A DNA stretch of 64,000 nucleotides from Moduliflexus sp964602655 (GTDB lineage: Bacteria > Moduliflexota > Moduliflexia > Moduliflexales > Moduliflexaceae): assembly GCA_964602655.1 (NCBI GenBank), contig CAZRSF010000004.1, positions 1 to 64,000 on the forward strand, written 5' to 3'. The position numbers were made by a program, and so were the translations under genes. The notes under the pieces are model-generated. The model made no database searches. It saw only the letters and a list, made by a program, of their open reading frames with translations, and was not told the origin of the DNA. This document shows, piece after piece, positions 36,784 to 44,789 of this stretch. How positions within the stretch are numbered: the first letter of the stretch is position 1; every line of letters starts with the position of its first letter.

Positions 36784-37408
36784 AGCTCTCCTTCGCCTGC
36801 GACAACATGCAAACCTTTAGACTAACATGGTCACAGAGACCTGGAAGAAATCATGAATTTTCAAGTGGTTATGATAACATGCAGGTATGCTGAATCATAC
36901 TCGTATTTTTAGCAAATCTGTCAAGTTTTTAACGATTTTTCTCTTGCGGCAAAATGTAAAGAGGAGAATAACGACACGAAAAGAATGGGTTTGTGGGCAA
37001 AGACCTCTGCGTCGCACACACGTAAAGATAAATAACAAAAAAGTATTTTTAATAAATCAATTTTACAAAAATGTGAAAAATTTTATGTGGCTGAATGACT
37101 TTTTTCTTTCGCTGACGTTTCTGCATAGCGGTATCAACGAAAATTTTGAGATGACGCCATCCGCTGAATTTAAAGGCATCACAGGGAGAATACGAAATTG
37201 TACACGGCATAATAGTGTCGAGATATTGTCTCAAGAGGAGGTGGTTGGCATGATGATTGTATAAAGTACAATGCAAGCGAGAACGTCATTATGGGGCGTG
37301 GTGGAAGATACATCAAGCCATCTTCATAAAATAATAACACATCCTCTACAAGGGAGGTTAGTGCGCGATTGGGCAACATGTCGCAACCGGGCGCTTACCT
37401 GAGAACAC
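36784..37408. other. Long AT-rich region upstream of glnA
   Basis: Over 600 bases lie between the divergent M23 peptidase gene and glnA. I see no supported gene. The middle (about 36880-37260) is AT-rich with A and T runs typical of bent promoter DNA. A sigma-54-like box is described separately at 37246-37262. The segment just before glnA (37320-37408) is a possible untranslated leader without a clear Shine-Dalgarno. Confidence 0.6.
37246..37262 (+). promoter_or_regulatory. Candidate sigma-54-type promoter for glnA
   Basis: TGGCAT (37246-37251), then GATGA, then TTGTAT (37257-37262) resembles the -24/-12 pattern TGGCAC-N5-TTGCA, with the correct ten-base spacing between the GG and the second dinucleotide (GT instead of GC). 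glnA is a classical sigma-54 target. The mismatch at the -12 element keeps confidence low. Confidence 0.3.
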
Positions 37409-38727
37409 ATGACAGAGATTCTTGAACGCGTAAAACAAGACAATATTAAGTTCGTACAACTCCAATTTACTGACNNNNNNNNNNTCTTGGCGTCGTAAAA
37501 AGCTTGACGATCCCTGTGCAGCATCTGGAAAGTTCATTGAAAGATGGGACATGGTTCGACGGGTCTTCGATTGAAGGTTTTACCCGGATTCAGGAAAGCG
37601 ATCAGTTTTTGAAACCAGATGTGAGTACTTACGCAGTCATGCCCTGGTTGACCAATACCGCCCGGTTTATCTGCGATGTGTTCACGGCTGATGGCGAACC
37701 GTTCGAAGGCGACCCGCGTTATATCCTCAAAAAAGCGGTGCAAGAAGCGAAGGACATGGGCTATGACCTCTATACCGGCCCGGAATTGGAATTCTTCCTG
37801 TTCAAGAAAGAAAACGGCAAGTTGATGCCGATGCCGCACGACACCGCCGGATATTTCGACTTGACGACGGACGAAGGCATCAAAATTCGCGAACAGATGT
37901 ACGACGCGTTGTCAGCGTTCGGGATTAACGTCGAAGCGTTGCACCATGAAGTTGCTGTCGGACAGCATGAAATTGATTTCAAATATGATACGGCAGTGAA
38001 AACGGCAGATCATGCAGTGACGTTGCGTTTCGTGTTGAAAGCGATTGCGAATATGCACGGCCTTCATGCGACCTTCATGCCGAAACCGATTGCCGGGATC
38101 AATGGCTCTGGCATGCATGTGCACATGAGCTTGTTCAAAGGCAGCCAGAACATGTTCTTTGACGAAAGCAAACAATATATGTTATCCGATATCGCGATGA
38201 GCTATATTGCGGGCGTGTTGAAGCATATCCGCGCGATTGCCGCCGTGTCGTCACCGACGGTCAACTCGTACAAACGCCTTGTGCCGGGCTATGAAGCGCC
38301 GGTCTATTTAAGCTGGGCGCGTCGTAACCGTTCGGCCTTGATTCGCATTCCGCGCTACTCGAAAGGCAAAATCCAGGCGACCCGCTGCGAAATACGCTGC
38401 CCTGATCCGAGCTGCAACCCGTATTTAGCGTTTGCGTTGATGTTGAAAGCCGGTCTCGACGGCATTAAAAACAAACTGACGCCGCCTGCTCCGGTGGAAG
38501 AAGACGTGTTCGAATTTACGGCAGCAGACCTGAAAGAGCACAATATTGCCACGCTGCCGAGCAGCCTGGGCGAAGCATTGGATGAGATGGAAAAAGACCC
38601 GTTAATCAAAGAAACGCTGGGCGCGCATACCTACGGCAAATATCTCGAAGCCAAACACGCTGAATGGGATGCCTATCGCCTCTACGTGTCACAGTGGGAA
38701 CTGGATCGCTATATGGAAGTGTTCTAA
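37409..38727 (+). CDS. glnA: Glutamine synthetase type I, interrupted by an assembly gap
   Basis: GlnA makes glutamine from glutamate, ammonia and ATP. The gene starts at 37409 (MTEILERVKQDNIKFVQLQF), runs into ten N at 37475-37484, and resumes LGVVKSLTIPVQHLE. The two sides are in different frames as numbered, so ten is not the real gap length; family alignment (FTD-I-LGVVKS) suggests about two missing bases. Motifs include WFDGSSIEGF, the catalytic PGPELEFFLF-like GPELEFFLFKKENG, HEVAVGQHEIDF, NGSGMHVHMSLFKG and SYKRLVPGYEAPVYLSWARR. The length of about 440 and the lack of an adenylylation loop (NLYDLP) indicate a GSI-alpha type enzyme, controlled by feedback rather than adenylylation. Confidence 0.93.
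37475..37484. other. Assembly gap (10 N)
   Basis: Ten consecutive N lie inside glnA. The flanking sequence joins conserved residues that are adjacent in the family, so this is a fixed-length scaffold placeholder and not biological sequence. Confidence 0.95.
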
Positions 38728-38754
38728 TCCATCTGAGATACGCCTGCTTGAAAG

Positions 38755-38789
38755 AAACACCCCCGAATCCGAATGGATCGGGGGTGTTT
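38755..38789. terminator. Bidirectional terminator after glnA
   Basis: The arms AAACACCCCCGA (38755-38766) and TCGGGGGTGTTT (38778-38789) pair perfectly. T-rich sequence follows on the plus strand (tttgttgtc), and the same on the minus strand (gtttcttt). It lies between glnA and the facing membrane protein gene. Confidence 0.9.
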
Positions 38790-38825
38790 GTTGTCGTCAA
38801 TCAGAGATTACCAACAGTCGTTCCG

Positions 38826-39785
38826 TTATAGCTCATTCCGCAGGCGTAAGGCCGTTGTCTCGGCATTCAGCGCTTGCGCCGCTTCTTTCACCGATTTCCC
38901 TTTTGCCAAATCTGCCAGACTGCCGAGCGCGTTTTTGCCGCCTTGCAGGATGCCGATCAAATCGTGCATCGGGCCGGAGCCGGAGCCGATTACTAACCCG
39001 GTAATCAACATGTCAATGAAACGCGGCGTCGGAATACCGATGTAGCGCATCATGCCGAGGTCGCCGATCACAGAGACGACTAACCCGATCAACAGCCCGA
39101 ACCAGATCGCAATCGCTTTTTTCCAGGCGAGATATTCCGGCGCGCCAACCCAACTGCGCAAGCGTTGCTCGGCTTTTACCAGCCGGTCTTCTGCGGATGC
39201 GATCAATGTGAGTTTTTCCGAGGTCGCGTCCACGCTGACCGTCTCCATCGCTTCTTTCGTCGCCTGATACGCGTCTTGGTATTCCCGGCCAATCCAATCT
39301 AAGGTTTCGCGCGGCGCGACTAAAATATCGGCAATGGCCCGCGACGATTGTTCGAACCAGTTAAACCCGGTTTCCAATAAACGTTCGATGGCGACGGACA
39401 CCGCTAAAAACGGCGCAAACACCATCATCAAATCCGTGCTGACGGTTTGGATGCTCTCCGCAGGGCTGAAGAGCCACGCAAAGCTCGCCAGCAGCATTCG
39501 CAACGGATCGACAGGCGCTTGTAGCATTGCGGCGGAAATTCCTTCGGGCAATGACCTGAGAATTGCTAAGACAACAGTCACGATGACTAACAGACTGAAC
39601 AAAAACGACAGGCTGACGCGCGTTTCATACTTTTTCATCGTTGTCGCCGCATCTTTCATCGCGACATCCATTGTCGCGTTTTCCTCAGGCGAAAGGCCGC
39701 GGCTGCGCGTTTCCAGCCTCCGCATCTGTTCCTGCGCCGCAGACAAGGCCGCGGTGCGCGGCATAGAAGAACTTGAGAGAGCCAT
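38826..39785 (-). CDS. Membrane protein of unknown function
   Basis: From 39785 (ribosome binding site gaaggagattcgaat) the protein has 319 residues. Four hydrophobic segments are visible, around SLSFLFSLLVIVTVVLAIL, MMVFAPFLAVSVAIERLLE, AIWFGLLIGLVVSVIGDLG and FIDMLITGLVIGSGSGPMHD. A roughly 90-residue charged helical region sits between the second and third. The last segment, TGLVIGSGSGPMHDLIG, has a Gly/Ser-rich GxGSxPxHDLI pattern that also occurs in small holin-like or scaffold membrane proteins. I cannot assign a family. It is a single gene between the glnA terminator and a palindrome in its own leader. Confidence 0.75.
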   Translation of the reverse strand: MALSSSSMPRTAALSAAQEQMRRLETRSRGLSPEENATMDVAMKDAATTMKKYETRVSLSFLFSLLVIVTVVLAILRSLPEGISAAMLQAPVDPLRMLLASFAWLFSPAESIQTVSTDLMMVFAPFLAVSVAIERLLETGFNWFEQSSRAIADILVAPRETLDWIGREYQDAYQATKEAMETVSVDATSEKLTLIASAEDRLVKAEQRLRSWVGAPEYLAWKKAIAIWFGLLIGLVVSVIGDLGMMRYIGIPTPRFIDMLITGLVIGSGSGPMHDLIGILQGGKNALGSLADLAKGKSVKEAAQALNAETTALRLRNEL

Positions 39786-40192
39786 ATTCGAATCTCCTTC
39801 AGGTAAGAACCCTGCCAGGGTTTCGAACCCTGGCAGGGTTGTGTTCGATACGTAAAATATGTTGTAGCACATAAAGAAAACTGAACGTTATGCTACTCAC
39901 GATTTTCATAGGAAGTCAAGAACGAAATCGCTGGAAAGCGCGGAAATCCTGAATTTTCATGAAATCTGCTTGACACGTTCGCTCCGGGTCACAGGTATAA
40001 ACGCGAAAAAGTATATACGTGAGACTGCATAAATTTGTGAAAACTACCAGGAGTCTCAACGCGAAGCTTTGACCGCAAAAGCTGCGCTTTCGCACTCCTC
40101 GATACAAAGAATAATTATCCGAAGAAAGGCTTGCCAGAAAGGAAATGACAAAAAGATACATTTTTGTTGTTTCACGAAAAGCAAGAAGATAT
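39786..40192. other. Divergent intergenic region with a double palindrome and structured leader
   Basis: Contains the 33-base inverted repeat at 39809-39841, then AT-rich sequence. TTGACA at 39970-39975 and TATAAA at 39996-40001 are separated by 20 bases, longer than ideal. Between there and the oligopeptidase start are the stem GAGACT / AGTCTC and the mirrored segment GCGAAGCTTT...AAAAGCTGCG, suggesting a folded leader. No gene is supported. Confidence 0.5.
39809..39841. repeat. Perfect inverted repeat, CCCTGCCAGGG family
   Basis: AACCCTGCCAGGGTT and AACCCTGGCAGGGTT are exact reverse complements around TCG. A single half-unit recurs at 56041-56055, and a degenerate version lies at 2483-2506. 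Here it sits in the leader of the membrane protein gene. Confidence 0.85.
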
Positions 40193-42043
40193 ATGCGCCG
40201 ACTTCTGTTCGAATCCGATTCGCCAACGTCCGCATCCGTTCCTGAACGCGCAGACGTATCGGAACAGTATCGCTGGAATCTCGCTGATTTATACCCATCT
40301 GTCGAGGCATGGAAAACGCAGAAAAACGCCGCCGCCGCGCAGATCAACGATGTGGCCGCTTTCAAAGGCCGCCTGACTGAATCGCCTGTCGTGTTAGCGA
40401 CAGCGCTGCGACAATATTTTGATCTTGCCAAAACATTCAACCATCTCTACTCGTTTGCGCATCAGTTCGCCGATGAAGATGTGCGCATTGCCGAACGACA
40501 GGGCGTGTTGCAGGAAATTCAATCGCTCAACACGATATTCGGCGAGCAGACCGCGTTCATCGCCCCGGAACTGACCGCAGCCCCGCCGGAACTCTTGACA
40601 TCCTATCTCGAACAGACGCCGGAGTTGGAGGAGTTTCGCATGTTCTTGAAGGAAATCGAACGGAATCGCCCGCATACGCTCTCTGAGCCGGAAGAAAAAC
40701 TGCTGGCCGGAGTCGGCGATATTACTGGCGCAGTCGAACAAGTCTTCACGATTTTCGAAAACGCCGAATTCCCGTTTCCGTCCGTCACACTTTCGACCGG
40801 TGAAGCCGTGACGCTGACCGCTGCGAATTACCTGAAACATCGCGCGTCGTCCGTGCCGCAAGACCGGCAGCTTGTGATGAGCCGTTTTTTCGAAACGTTC
40901 GGCACGTTCAAAAACACGTTCGGCGCGAATTTAGCCGCGAAATTGAAAAGCGATTTTTTCTACGCCAAAAGCCGCAAACACGCCTCCTGCCTTCAGGCCG
41001 CGCTGCATCATGACAACATTCCGGTGTCCGTGTATGAAAATTTGATTGCGCAGATTCGCCGCAGCCTGCCGACGCTGCATCGTTTTCTCGATTTGAAACG
41101 CCGCATGTTAGGGCTTGAGACGCTGCATTATCACGATCTCTACGCGCCGCTTGTCAACGACGTGGATTTGAAATATTCGGTCGAAGGGGCGCAAGAGATG
41201 ATTCTCTCAGCGTTGCAGCCATTGGGAAACGCCTACATCGAACGCTTGCGGCACGGTTTGAACAATCGTTGGATCGATTACATGCCGACCGCCGGAAAAC
41301 GGAGCGGCGCGTACTCCAACGGCGCGGCGTATGATGCGCATCCGTACATTTTGATGAATTGGAACGGCAATTACGACTCCCTCAGCACATTGGCGCATGA
41401 AATCGGCCACACCATGCACAGCGACTTGACGAATCGCGCACAGCCGTTTGCCAACGCGAACTATTCGATTTTTGTCGCGGAAATCGCCTCGACCTTCAAC
41501 GAACAACTCGTGGATCACTTCCTGATGGAGCAGATTCAAGACGCGAACACGAAACTCTATCTGCTCGGCCATTATCTCGAAGGTTTTCGCGGGACAATTT
41601 TCCGGCAGGTGCAATTTGCTGAATTCGAGTGGGAAATTCACAAAAAAATCGAGGCGGGCGAAGCGTTGACCGGCGAATCCCTCAGCGAATTATACTGGGA
41701 GATTACCAAAGCGTATTACGGCCATGATCAGGGCGTCTGCGTAGTTGACCCGTATGTCGCCTACGAATGGGCGTTTATTCCGCATTTCTACTACAATTTT
41801 TACGTCTTCCAATACGCCACGTCGCTGATTTATTCGACCGCGTTAAGCGAGAAAACATTGCGCGGCGAAGCCGGAGCGGTCGAAAAATATTTGCGTATGT
41901 TGCAAAGCGGCTGCTCGAATTACCCGATTGATTTGATCCGCGCAACCGGCATCGAACCGCTCTCGTCCGAGGCGTTCGACCTCGCAATGCAGCGCATCGA
42001 AAGCATGATGGATCAGATCGAATCAACTCGCTGCCTCGAATAA
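40193..42043 (+). CDS. pepF: Oligoendopeptidase F-like M3 metallopeptidase
   Basis: This cytosolic zinc peptidase degrades short peptides. With the start at 40193 (MRRLLFESDSPTSASVPERA) it has 616 residues; an alternative ATG at 40145 would add 16 basic residues, and neither has a strong ribosome binding site. The opening SEQYRWNLADLYPSVEAWKT is typical of the M3B group. The zinc motif is TLAHEIGHTMHSDL (HExxH) with the downstream glutamate in FVAEIASTFNEQLVDH. A C-terminal YVAYEWAFIPHFYYNFYVFQ completes the catalytic domain. It is monocistronic and followed by a strong palindrome. Confidence 0.93.
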   Translation: MRRLLFESDSPTSASVPERADVSEQYRWNLADLYPSVEAWKTQKNAAAAQINDVAAFKGRLTESPVVLATALRQYFDLAKTFNHLYSFAHQFADEDVRIAERQGVLQEIQSLNTIFGEQTAFIAPELTAAPPELLTSYLEQTPELEEFRMFLKEIERNRPHTLSEPEEKLLAGVGDITGAVEQVFTIFENAEFPFPSVTLSTGEAVTLTAANYLKHRASSVPQDRQLVMSRFFETFGTFKNTFGANLAAKLKSDFFYAKSRKHASCLQAALHHDNIPVSVYENLIAQIRRSLPTLHRFLDLKRRMLGLETLHYHDLYAPLVNDVDLKYSVEGAQEMILSALQPLGNAYIERLRHGLNNRWIDYMPTAGKRSGAYSNGAAYDAHPYILMNWNGNYDSLSTLAHEIGHTMHSDLTNRAQPFANANYSIFVAEIASTFNEQLVDHFLMEQIQDANTKLYLLGHYLEGFRGTIFRQVQFAEFEWEIHKKIEAGEALTGESLSELYWEITKAYYGHDQGVCVVDPYVAYEWAFIPHFYYNFYVFQYATSLIYSTALSEKTLRGEAGAVEKYLRMLQSGCSNYPIDLIRATGIEPLSSEAFDLAMQRIESMMDQIESTRCLE

Positions 42044-42048
42044 CACAA

Positions 42049-42098
42049 TCTCGTTCCACGCTCCGCATCCCGCACTCGCCGCGGAGCGTGGAACGAGA
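42049..42098. repeat. 18-bp perfect inverted repeat between convergent genes
   Basis: TCTCGTTCCACGCTCCGC (42049-42066) pairs exactly with GCGGAGCGTGGAACGAGA (42081-42098) around a 14-base loop. It starts six bases after the pepF stop and ends eight bases before the stop of the facing kinase gene. The CTCGTTCC...GGAACGAG word is a known type of dispersed palindrome in environmental genomes. It could act as a bidirectional terminator. Confidence 0.85.
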
Positions 42099-42105
42099 GA
42101 CTGTT

Positions 42106-43281
42106 TTAACCGAAGCGTTGACACTCCGGCAGTGTCGTTTCTGATTTGGGCAGCGTAAATTTGAACGTTGTTCCTTTTCCCCTCGCGCTTTCGACCCAAA
42201 TTTTTCCGCCATGCCGCTCGACGAATTCTTTGCATAGAATTAACCCTAAGCCTGTGCCGCGCTCGCCTGCCGTGCCGATTTGTTTATATTTCGAGTCAAT
42301 CCGAAACAGGTTCGACAGCCTCTCTTCAGGAATGCCGATCCCGGTATCCGACACGGCGAATTCGACTTCGCTTCCGTTCGGCGTGACCGAGACGTTAACC
42401 GTGCCCTGCGCATCGGTAAATTTCAAGGCATTCGACAGCAGATTCAGCACCACCGTATTCATCATGTGATCGTCGGCATACACCATGATCGGCTCGTGGA
42501 CCGAACTCTTCAATGTGATCCGCTTTTTTTCGGCATTGAGCGCTAACAGGTTCAAATTTTTCTCGATCACTTTTTTCAGATTGACTGGATGCGGCTGAAA
42601 TTCGAGCGTTGCTTGTTGCGCGTTGGCCCAGGTCAGCAAGTTGTCGAGCAGGGCGTTCAGTTGTTGGGCAGAGTCGCGTTGGAGGATGGTCAGGCGCTTG
42701 ATATCCTCCGCGCTATAGCGGTCGAAATTTTCGACAATCAATTCGCATAATTGAGAAAATGTGGTGACCGGATTGCGTAAATCATGCGCGATGATAGAGA
42801 AAAATTTGTTTTTGTTAGCATTCACCTCCTGCAATTCCTGATTAAGCTGCCGAAGCTGTTCCTCCGACGCCGAGCGTTTGACAACTTCCTGCTGAAGATT
42901 TTTTTGAAGCTGCCGCAACGCTAAATGCGTGTTGATACGCGCCAGCACTTCGGCAGTCTGGAAGGGTTTGGCGATATAATCTACCGCGCCGAGCGAAAAC
43001 GCTTTGACCTTGTCGAAGACGGCAGTGAGCGCGCTGATAAAGATGACGGGAATTTCGCGGAGACGCGCGTCGGCTTTGAGTTGTTCGCAGACCTCGAATC
43101 CGTCCATTTTAGGCATAATCACGTCTAACAAAATCAAATCAGGAGGGGCGCTTCGAATCATTTCCAACGCATACGGACCATCCAGCGCCGGCCTGATCTG
43201 ATAGCCCTGGTCGCTCAAAAGGCTCATTAACAGCCGGACATTATCCGGCGTATCATCAACGACGACAATGTTGGCGCTCAT
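42106..43281 (-). CDS. Response regulator-histidine kinase (REC-HisKA-HATPase)
   Basis: This 391-residue cytoplasmic hybrid opens MSANIVVVDDTPDNVRLLMS (start 43281; a longer frame to 43308 is less likely). The receiver carries its Asp in LILLDVIMPKMDGFE and the Thr/Lys switch in FISALT and YIAKPFQT. A coiled coil leads to the kinase with H-box FFSIIAHDLRNPVTTFSQL, N-box NTVVLNLLSNALKFTD and G-boxes DTGIGIPEERLSNLF and RGTGLGLILCKEFVERHGG. Such REC-first kinases are typical of multi-step phosphorelays. No output regulator gene lies beside it, so its partners are elsewhere. Confidence 0.92.
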   Translation of the reverse strand: MSANIVVVDDTPDNVRLLMSLLSDQGYQIRPALDGPYALEMIRSAPPDLILLDVIMPKMDGFEVCEQLKADARLREIPVIFISALTAVFDKVKAFSLGAVDYIAKPFQTAEVLARINTHLALRQLQKNLQQEVVKRSASEEQLRQLNQELQEVNANKNKFFSIIAHDLRNPVTTFSQLCELIVENFDRYSAEDIKRLTILQRDSAQQLNALLDNLLTWANAQQATLEFQPHPVNLKKVIEKNLNLLALNAEKKRITLKSSVHEPIMVYADDHMMNTVVLNLLSNALKFTDAQGTVNVSVTPNGSEVEFAVSDTGIGIPEERLSNLFRIDSKYKQIGTAGERGTGLGLILCKEFVERHGGKIWVESARGKGTTFKFTLPKSETTLPECQRFG

Positions 43282-43745
43282 GGGTTCGATCTCTGCGCAG
43301 GCGAGCATGTGAGGCAGGGCGTCGTCTCACGCGCTTCCCGGCGCACAATTTCCTTTAATCACGCTCGAAGTCAGTGTCCAGTGTATTTTCTTGCAACATG
43401 TAGCACTCTGTTGAGGCATCCAGTCGAAACTGATCAACCGAGTTCAGCAAGATGTCCGCCTGCGCTCGCAATATTGGAGGCGAACGTTGATGAGCGTTTG
43501 GCGCTGGTCAGGATTTTTTGCAAGGCCTGTTGCGCGTTCGCTAATGTTTTCTTGCGTTCACTCTATTGCTCGATCAAAAGCGCTCGAAGTCAGCATCTAA
43601 TACCAATTGCCTTCGAATAGATCGTAAATTGTAGGGCGAAACTGAAGTTTCGCCCTCGTCGAAACTTCAGTTTCGACGTACAACGCAATATGATCTTTCA
43701 AAAGGCAATTGGTATTAGATGGGATTCTAAACGTCAAGCGACATT
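43282..43745. other. 464-base gap containing a MITE-like element
   Basis: Left part (43310-43590) shows no gene. It contains a near-repeated phrase CGCTCGAAGTCAG at about 43363 and 43581, flanking the region at some 220 bases. The right part (43594-43721) is the nested inverted-repeat element listed separately. A promoter for the ABC genes starting at 43746 would have to lie within or overlap the repeat. Confidence 0.5.
43594..43721. repeat. MITE-like element with 20-bp terminal inverted repeats and nested palindromes
   Basis: CATCTAATACCAATTGCCTT (43594-43613) and AAGGCAATTGGTATTAGATG (43702-43721) are perfect inverted repeats 88 bases apart. Inside are two copies of the CGAAACTGAAGTTTCG word (about 43634-43660 and 43659-43681), bounded by TTGTA on the left and TACAA on the right. 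No coding capacity. It ends 24 bases before the first ABC permease start. Confidence 0.85.
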
Positions 43746-44789
43746 ATGTATTGGAAATATTGTCTCAAACGCATTGCGCATGGCCTCTGGATGTACGCCG
43801 TGATTATTTTCATCTTTTCCGCGCTGTTTAACGCGACGATGGAAAAAACGGTCAGAACGCAGATCGAAGACCAAATCCGCGGGGAACTGACGAAACTGCG
43901 CACGACAATGAAACCAGAGGAGATGACACGTTATCTCGAAGAGCGCCGCGTCGCGAAATACCGGTTATATCATCTGGATCAGCCCGTCTGGAAACGGGTT
44001 GTCTGGCGGGCGATTGATACGCTGACGTTTCGCTTCGGCGAATCCACGCTGATCACATCGTCGGCAGGCGATACGTCGGTCTGGAATATCCTGATCGAAG
44101 CGCTCCCCCGCACAATGCTGTTGTTTACGTCTGCGATTGCGCTCGATATTGTGATCGGCATCTGGCTTGGCCTGAAGCAGGCGCAGCGCGTCGGCGGCTG
44201 GCTCGATAAAACCATCTCGCTCGCCACGATGACGGTGTACGGCATGCCGACGTGGTGGCTCGGCATGTTGATGATCATGGCGTTTTCGTACGTCTTCAAG
44301 ATTTTTCCTTCCGGCGGAATGCATTCCACGCCGCCGCCGTCCGGCCTCTGGTATTATCTCGACGTGCTGCATCATCTCGCGCTGCCGACGCTGACGCTCG
44401 TGCTGCTTGGCTTCTGGGGACGCGCCCTGCTGACACGCAACATCGTGCTCGGCATTTTGCAAGACGACTATATCATGGCCGCCCGCGCGCGCGGCTTGCC
44501 GGAACGCCGCGTCCTGTACGGCCATGTCATGCGCACCGCCTCGCCGCCGCTGACCACAATGGCGCTGCTGTCGCTCCTCTCGTCAATCGGCGGAAACCTC
44601 GTCATCGAAGGGATTTTCAGTTGGCCGGGCTTGGGCAATTTGTATTGGATTGCCATCGAACAAAACGATATTCCTGTGCTGATGGGGAGTCTCGCGATTA
44701 CCACCGCGCTCTATATGTTCGGATTGGTGGCGCTCGACCTGATTTACGGCTATCTTGACCCGCGCATCAAAGTCGGAGGCAAGGGATGA
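43746..44789 (+). CDS. Peptide/nickel-type ABC transporter permease (DppB-like)
   Basis: This is a 347-residue inner-membrane permease of the DppB/OppB class. It has one N-terminal helix (IFIFSALFNATM), a periplasmic segment of about 80 residues and a core of five helices from about residue 120. The cytoplasmic EAA-type loop that contacts the ATPase is DDYIMAARARGLPERRVLYG, followed by GIFSWPGLGNLYWIAIEQND, the characteristic C-terminal block. It overlaps the second permease by four bases. Together with the following two genes it forms a partial oligopeptide-type importer; no substrate-binding protein is encoded on either side. Confidence 0.9.
   Translation: MYWKYCLKRIAHGLWMYAVIIFIFSALFNATMEKTVRTQIEDQIRGELTKLRTTMKPEEMTRYLEERRVAKYRLYHLDQPVWKRVVWRAIDTLTFRFGESTLITSSAGDTSVWNILIEALPRTMLLFTSAIALDIVIGIWLGLKQAQRVGGWLDKTISLATMTVYGMPTWWLGMLMIMAFSYVFKIFPSGGMHSTPPPSGLWYYLDVLHHLALPTLTLVLLGFWGRALLTRNIVLGILQDDYIMAARARGLPERRVLYGHVMRTASPPLTTMALLSLLSSIGGNLVIEGIFSWPGLGNLYWIAIEQNDIPVLMGSLAITTALYMFGLVALDLIYGYLDPRIKVGGKG

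Noticed and set aside
43309..43620. A 103-codon open frame in the gap before the ABC permease genes
   Set aside because: Rich in Cys, Arg and Ser with no motif, and it runs into the MITE-like terminal repeat.
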